Shown here piece after piece: positions 58,454 through 64,000 of a stretch of 64,000 bases of DNA. Positions within the stretch are counted from its first letter, which is position 1, and every line of letters starts with the position of its first letter. The notes under the pieces are model-generated. The model did no database searches and was not told where the DNA came from. It saw only the letters and a list, made by a program, of their open reading frames with translations. Both the position numbers and the translations under genes were made by a program. Source of the DNA: Musa acuminata AAA Group (lineage: Eukaryota; Streptophyta; Magnoliopsida; Zingiberales; Musaceae); the NCBI RefSeq assembly GCF_036884655.1, contig NC_088357.1, positions 12,813,501 through 12,877,500 on the forward strand. The letters are read 5' to 3'.

Positions 58454-59948
58454 TGTTGGGAAATCATAAGGGGGCGACATCATATGCGCAGCGGAAGAAC
58501 AAGAAAACAAAAATCCCCGATTCCCAAAAAGATGTTCATCGTCGTGCGAAGATTGGTGCGCAAAATCCGCAAAAACACAAAACTGCGTATAGAGATTGTG
58601 TTACCTAGGGAGATCGTATATCCCTGTTTCCTTGCAGATCCTTAAGAGAGGGTGAAGGAGGTCAAGCGTCCTCCTCTCTAGCGGTGATCCACACAGCAGG
58701 GTTGCGACGACGCTCCTCAAAACTCCAGGCCTACTCTGAGGTGGAGAGGGAGAGGAGAATAGGAAGGGCAAGCAAAGACTCTAGCCTATGAGGCTGTGAA
58801 TCCCTCCTATTTATAGAGATCCCGTGTCAAAACCCTAATGGGTCCTTTCCCTAGTGGGTATTGGATCTGCATCCAATAAGACAAGGGCTCCGTCGGATAT
58901 CTCATATCCGAACCTCTACTCATCGCAATGCCTACCATATGTGTGTGACCCTCTAGGCCCAATATCGAGCTGGCCGTGAGTCATACCTGTCAGAACTCCT
59001 TCTAACTAAGTGAATTATTATCTCTGTAATAATTCACTCGACTCATCGACTACGGAAGTACTAGGCCACTACGCCGTAGTCCCCAGACGATACAGGGGAA
59101 TCCAATCCATTGGACCTGTCTGTCCTCAGTTACCATGTACCTATAGTCCCTCATCCATCTAATATCCCAGAGACCGTATATCGAGCATGGTGCTGTCAGA
59201 CCCATACGGTTTCTACTCGAGTCTCGCTCTAATCGGATTCTCCCGGAGAACTCTTTCTCTCTCAACCCGAATGACCCTGGCCAGGGATTTGTCTGAGCAA
59301 GAACACATGGGATATTCCTCTCATGATACCGAGAGTGGATGATCCTCTATCGACACTCAATAGCCCTCGTAAGGTCGACTACCACTCCCAATGACCAGCT
59401 GTACTAGATCTGGGAACAGCCAAACCTATAAGTCTGGTATCAAAGAGTGGAGCACTCATACAGGACATCCTTGGTGTCTCAAGTCTAAGAACCAGATACA
59501 CCACTAGGACTACGGAATTGTTGTCTGACAATAAGGCATCATCAACCATCCAGCATTCCGTAAGCGGATCAATCAGTGAACTCATTCTCCAATGAGCACC
59601 TGTACTGTATCCCTAGTGTCCCTACACGAGCAGCTATGAGACCAGCTGCATCCATCATATGGACGGGTATACAGCACACCAGTCTATCCGGTTATCACGA
59701 TGTCCCTCTCGAGTAACCTATGACCGGGATTATTTAGGATATGTGTTTAAAGGTGAATCGATCTCATTATCGTGATCTCATCACGATCCGATTCCCATTG
59801 CACAAATCCAAGGACATCACAATATATATGCATTTATGCAATAGTTATAAAGTGATATACGCCAAAATATAATAAGCAAAAAGATTCTGTATCAAGTCAC
59901 ACGTGCCATCACTCACGTGATTGGCTTGCTGGGCACTTATGACTAGCA
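58454..59948 (-). repeat. Array LTR 5 (outer right, 5' LTR of the array)
   Basis: 1495 bp, followed by the duplication AACTC (59949-59953). This is the only LTR with genuine host sequence on its 5' side. A private change CCTTAAGAGAGG was noticed near 58645. Confidence 0.97.
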
Positions 59949-60871
59949 AACTCAACCTATCTAGCTCAATTGGTATTAAACATATCGTTGGTATTAGACA
60001 TATCATTGCTCCTCTATCTAGCCCATTATACTTCAACTCAACCTATTACTTGGAATAGACATATGTAACGTATATGACATAGTCCAATTTCCTCTCTCTC
60101 TCTCTATTGGTTTGAGCTCGTTAATTGATTAAATCAGACAGGTTTGATCGATTAAAGTCAGTTTAGGGTGGTTCTAGATTAACTTGACTAGTTCAAACCT
60201 ACCTAATCTAATCAAGATCAATCAAATCTAGATTAAACCAGTCTAGGTGATTCCAGACTAGTTTTATAAGGATTTGAGGTTTGTTCCATTATATCATAAT
60301 CAAATTGAGTTTAGTTTAAGTCAATTGAGCTATTCCAATTAGAGTTTTAGTTGATTGAGGACTATTGAGAGATTGATGTTTCATGCATTTATGATTTGAT
60401 TAATTTAAAAGCTTTATGTGAAGATGTCATTTGAAAATAATTATTGGTTCTTTATTTTCTTAATTTTATGATATTGATACGATTATGTAGTAGATATGAC
60501 TGGTAGTTCACATTAGAAGTGCAACCTGTGAAAGGAGCTACGGGCCCATCACAGTGTAGAGCCACCAATGAACATAATCTAGCATATTTACATCAAGTAT
60601 GATCTCTATGAGTGTAAATGAATGATCATGAATGTTTATGTATTCCTGTCGAGGGCAGGTATGACGATTCTCTTCGGGGATTAGCGGACCATCATATGTG
60701 ATGGTTAGGCGGTTCCTGTTAGGATCGAGAGCACTAAGAGGGGGGGGGGTGGAGGGGGGGGGGGTGAATTAGTGCAGCGGAAATCTTTCAGCGATAAAAA
60801 ACGAAAGCTGCGTTTGTTCAATAAGAACTGTTTCGATGCAAAAGTCAATTCTAAGATTACTTATGATTAAG

Positions 60872-61074
60872 TGCAGTTTACGTCTAAACACAGTTTGCGT
60901 CTAAGCGTAGTTTACGCAGGTTGCGTCTAAATGCAGTTTGCGTCTAAATGCAGATTGCGTCTAAGCGCAGTTTGCATCTAAGCGCAGTTTGCGTCTAAGC
61001 TCAGATTGCGTCTAAGCGCAGTTTGCGTCTAAGCGCAGTTTGCGTCTGAGCGCAGTTTGCGTCTAAGCGCAGAT
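60872..61074 (-). repeat. 17-bp minisatellite in the SIRE-like LTR
   Basis: About a dozen imperfect units of GCGCAGTTTGCGTCTAA, with variants such as GCAGATTGCGTCTAA. There are no spacers, so this is not CRISPR. Confidence 0.88.
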
Positions 61075-61692
61075 TGTAAATGGAGTCCAAAACGTAAACG
61101 TAAACTGCAAAGAAACTCGTTCGTAAAATCGTAGAAGACAGTTTGCAGTTATAAATAGAATCAAAACGTAAATGTAAACTGCAAAGTAAAGATCATACGA
61201 AAACACCGATTTACGTCTGAATGCAGATTCGGAAAGATCAGAACTTAGAAACTTGTTCGTAAGAGCGCAGAGAGCAGTAGCTATGTAGGAGGTTTGCAGT
61301 AATGATAAAGTGCTCAAAATAAACGCAAACCAGAGATTTAGAGTGGTTCGGTCAGTCTTGACCTACTCCACTTTTGGCTTCCTCCACCGACGAGGTTACC
61401 GACTTCAACTAGAGGCCTTCCTTCAATAGGCGAAGGCCAACCACCCTCTTACAGATTCACTCCTTTTGACGGGCTTAGGAGACAACCCTTACAGAAGTTT
61501 TCTCTCCTCTCTTTACAACTCAAACTTGAAGAATAGAAAGAGGAGAACTAGCAGTTTTGAGCTCTAAGAAACACAGAAAGATAGCAAGATTTCGAGTGTG
61601 TGTTCTGTGCTTTCAGTGCTGAATGAGTAGGGTATTTATAGGCCCCAACCCAGTTCAAATTTGGAGCTCAAAACGATCAAATCCCGGAATTC

Positions 61693-62050
61693 CGGGATCA
61701 GGCGGTTGCACCTCCTGACTGGAGAGGTTGCACCGCCTGGCAGAGCTCGAAGACTGAGCCTCTGGGCGGTGCCACCTCTGTCAGGGGCGGTTACACCTCT
61801 CTGCCAGAGCTCGAAGACTGAGCTCGGGCGGTTGCACCGCCTGACTGGAGAGGTTGCACCGCCTGGCAGAGATTGAAACTTGAGCTCTAGCGGTGCTACC
61901 TCCTGACAGAGGAGGTTGCACCGCCCAGTCTCGCTCGAAGACTAAGCCCTGGGCGGTTGCACCTCTTGGCTGGGGCGGTTGCACCTCCCAGTCTCGCTGG
62001 GAGACATAGCCTGGGCGGTGCTACCTCCCTGCCTGGGCGGTTGGACCTCT
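61693..62050 (-). repeat. GGCGGTTGCACC interspersed tandem repeat
   Basis: About ten copies of GGCGGTTGCACC, AGGTTGCACCGCC or close forms, separated by CTCGAAGACTGAGC-type text. The resulting open frames are low-complexity and not called as genes. Confidence 0.8.
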
Positions 62051-62906
62051 CACAGCAACTTGGGTACGAATGGGTTGAACCATTCGACCCAATTTGAGTT
62101 CTTCAGGGGCCCAATTGCCCCAGGATTAAGCTAATGGGATCACCTCCCATTTCTAACTTAATCAAAGTGCTAACTACGATTATTTCCTAAGACATATTCT
62201 GCAGCTTGCTCCGGTGCGTCAATCGCTTCTTCCGGCGAGTTTCCGGCGAACTTCCGTCGATCATCCGACGAACCCTCGGTGATGCTCCTGTGGACTTCTG
62301 GCAAACTCCTGGACTTACGACGATCCACATGGCACGTTCCGACAAGCTCCTTTGGCAAGCTTCTGGACTTCTCGGATTTGTTCCCGCAGAACCTCCGACA
62401 ACTGTCCGAACTTCCGTCGAGCTCTCGAACTCCCAACGTGATCATTGTCATGACTCCGGCGCAACTCCTGCTGCATGTCTTTCTTCATCGTAGTTAATCC
62501 TGCACACTCAAAACAAAAACTTCGATCGAGACAATTAATCCTAAGTAATTAACCAAGTTGTCCGGCATGTCATTGGTCCCTCGACGCTTCGTCCGATTCT
62601 TCGGTGCATCGTCCTTTCCTGCAGCCTATTGCCCAATCGGCCAGTTGACTCCGCAACTCTGATATCCTTGGCACAATACCCGCTCTTCTTGGCCCGATGC
62701 CCGAGTCCACGGCTCGAAGCCTTCTGTCGATACGTCGACCGATCCACCGGCCCGACGTCCAATCTTCTGACATGTTCCTCCGGCACAACATGATTTTCCT
62801 GCTTTAATTGTCTCATCCTGATCGAAGCATCCTGCGTCACTCAAAACGCAAATTAAATCATAAACATATATCAAGTAGTTTCATCATCAAAATACGAGAT
62901 TCAATA

Positions 62907-63066
62907 GTTCCTCCATCTACTGTTGGGAGGAACGTGTCCCCACTTGAGCAGGTGAGGGATATCACTCCATCCACTATTGGAAGTGCGATATGGATTTATC
63001 TCCATCCGCTATTGGGAGGAATCTATCTTGTCGAATATGTCTCTCTATCGGCTGTAGGGAGAGTGC
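62907..63066 (+). other. Hairpin cluster in the outer gypsy LTR (G1)
   Basis: Diverged counterpart of 20542-20704. GTTCCTCC/GGAGGAAC (62907-62933) pairs perfectly where the younger family has one wobble. The third hairpin uses a different outer stem (GGATT...AATCT) from ATGAGTTTG/CAAACTCAT but still pairs. The CTCC...GGAG core is kept in most units. Confidence 0.55.
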
Positions 63067-63548
63067 ACCATCAGGTGTGATGTATGTCTTTGTTATCTAG
63101 TTATTATGTATTTGTTGTATGTGATTGATACATAATTTTATTTATTATGTAAGAAATTATTATCGTTTTTCTAGTGCATACGTTTTATGATAAATCAATA
63201 TATTATTATTATTTTATTAAATTATTGATATTTATTTATATTATATGAATATTGAAGATTATTTTTATGATTTTTTTTGACATTCCTATCCACATGTGTG
63301 GTTATTAATATATTTTATCTTAAATTTATTTTCAGAGTAATCTACTACTTTGTAATAGATTTAAAGTTTGGGTGGAAGAGACTTATAATCCTACTAAGAA
63401 GATGTGATCAATATTTTAATTAATAAAATATTTATTATTATAAAGATAATGATTTAAATTTAAAAAAATAAAAGAGAAAGTTTATTATCTAAATTATTGA
63501 TAATAAAATATTAAATTATTATTCTTTTTATAAATATGGGATGTGACA

Positions 63549-63750
63549 TAAATTGTTAGTTTGATCCGGAAGGAATATGGATATTTACTCATACTTCAAA
63601 TTTAAATATTACTAATATCATTTAGAGTTTCAGGATGATAATTAACTGATGAAGATTAATTGTTATAACATATATGCTGATTTTTAAATTTTACATGAAT
63701 CTATATATGTTTCTTAAATTTAAATAGATATGTATAAAAATCATTTAATT

Positions 63751-63848
<98 letters not shown>

Positions 63849-64000
63849 GACACAAAGAACAGAAAGAAGATAAAAAAGGTAAGACATTTAAATTCCTCTA
63901 ACCATCATCATGATATTTGATTGCATCGAAACCTTGTCCATTAAAAACATGTATTTTCAATATTATTATTAATCCCTATTTATAAAAAAAATTATTACTT
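63549..64000. other. AT-rich flank with a long (TA)n run
   Basis: No gene seen. A (TA)n tract of about 90 bp lies at 63753-63843. Confidence 0.7.

Larger units (their letters stand above)
29131..59948 (-). mobile_element. Tandem Copia array: five LTRs, four internal regions, one duplication
   Basis: LTRs of 1495 bp begin at 29131, 36466, 43801, 51119 and 58454; the spacing is 7335, 7335, 7318 and 7335. Neighbouring units share LTRs. The exact duplication AACTC flanks only the outer ends (29126-29130 and 59949-59953), while inner junctions run LTR to polypurine tract and LTR to primer-binding site with no host DNA. So one insertion was multiplied in place, most simply by unequal crossing over between LTRs. 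Gag-protease-integrase-RT-RNaseH order defines Ty1-copia. Copies differ at only a handful of sites. The 1.5-kb LTR and methionine-tRNA primer site would fit an Angela/Tork-type element (tentative). Confidence 0.97.
60717..62906 (-). mobile_element. Solo LTR, probably SIRE-like Copia
   Basis: 2190 bp flanked by the exact duplication GTTCC (60712-60716 and 62907-62911). On the minus strand it starts TATTGAATCTCG (expected TG) and ends CTCTCGATCCTAACA after a C-rich run. This start-to-end style recalls SIRE/Maximus LTRs, an assignment from memory of the family and not proven. It has two internal tandem repeat arrays. No pol sequence is present. Its insertion splits one hairpin motif of the outer gypsy LTR. 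Confidence 0.75.
16353..63548 (+). mobile_element. Old gypsy solo LTR (G1) split by three insertions
   Basis: It begins TGTAATCATC (16353) and ends GGGATGTGACA (63548), the same termini as the 2.1-kb LTR at 18998-21083 (TGTAATCACATC ... GATGTGACA). Removing the inserted elements and one copy of each duplication leaves four pieces (16353-16939, 28519-29130, 59954-60716, 62912-63548), about 2.6 kb. In order these carry landmarks of the younger family: TATA-like TTTTATATAAAGG (near 16645), the GAGAGGTAG stretch (16732), the GGCAGG...TTCGGGGATTAGCGG block (60640-60690), the ATCCGCTGTTGGG-type repeats (62912-63060), TTTTCAGAG (63330) and the end. Flanks are TATAT (16348-16352) and TAAAT (63549-63553), an imperfect duplication as expected of the oldest layer. 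Confidence 0.72.

Noticed and set aside
29131..59948. Array as a pure assembly artefact
   Set aside because: Not fully excluded, but each unit and LTR has private differences and one unit has a 17-bp deletion, which simple duplication of one contig would not produce. Long reads remain decisive.
60872..61074. CRISPR-like repeat array
   Set aside because: Units are contiguous 17-bp minisatellite repeats without unique spacers, in a plant LTR. The 24-bp array at 28741-29051 is rejected for the same reason.
61661..62840. Several open frames of 70-100 codons on both strands of the SIRE-like solo LTR
   Set aside because: They overlap one another and low-complexity repeats, with no domain or start context. 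They lie inside a solo LTR with a clear target-site duplication.

Overview
This window is nuclear DNA from a flowering plant. The evidence is one intron-containing group III WRKY transcription factor gene, large amounts of plant-type Ty1-copia and Ty3-gypsy LTR retrotransposon sequence, and an AT-rich background with many (TA)n tracts. The repeat style suggests a monocot, possibly Zingiberales or banana-like, but I cannot prove that from sequence alone. No prokaryotic features, CRISPR arrays, tRNA genes or rRNA genes were seen.

Layout. (1) 1-7016 is a pile of diverged LTRs related to the Copia family that dominates the right half. An old LTR (called alpha) is interrupted by a solo LTR (684-2569, target-site duplication CATAA), by a 437-bp insertion of unknown type, and by an inverted solo LTR (3576-5049, duplication ATCAT). 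Part of this pile was then duplicated in tandem (5417-7016). (2) 7017-16352 is the low-copy part. It holds the only convincing host gene, a three-exon group III WRKY factor (11755-12896, + strand, 281 aa), followed by a diverged tandem duplication of about 300 bp in its 3' flank. (3) 16353-63548 can be read as one old gypsy solo LTR of about 2.6 kb, expanded to 47 kb by nested insertions.

The nest reads as follows. The outer LTR carries three insertions. The first is a decayed minus-strand gypsy element (16940-28513, duplication ATTAA). Its 3' LTR was itself hit by a Copia solo LTR (17310-18803, duplication CGAAG) and by an inverted solo LTR of its own family (18998-21083, duplication CTGAT). 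The second is a 30.8-kb Copia array (29131-59948, duplication AACTC). The third is a SIRE-like solo LTR (60717-62906, duplication GTTCC). Each of these five insertions keeps an exact 5-bp duplication, so the order of events is well supported.

The most striking object is the Copia array: five 1495-bp LTRs alternating with four internal regions (period 7335 bp, once 7318 bp), all minus-strand and nearly identical, with one target-site duplication around the whole array. All four copies carry the same amber stop in the integrase region, so the array most likely grew by LTR-LTR unequal recombination from one already damaged insertion. The leader between primer-binding site and gag contains a GC-rich island with 114-bp repeats and four hairpins. 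These hairpins have an invariant inner stem-loop but different, compensating outer stems. An analogous series of hairpins lies in the gypsy LTRs and is kept in two diverged families. These structured leader and LTR elements are the best candidates here for undescribed biology.
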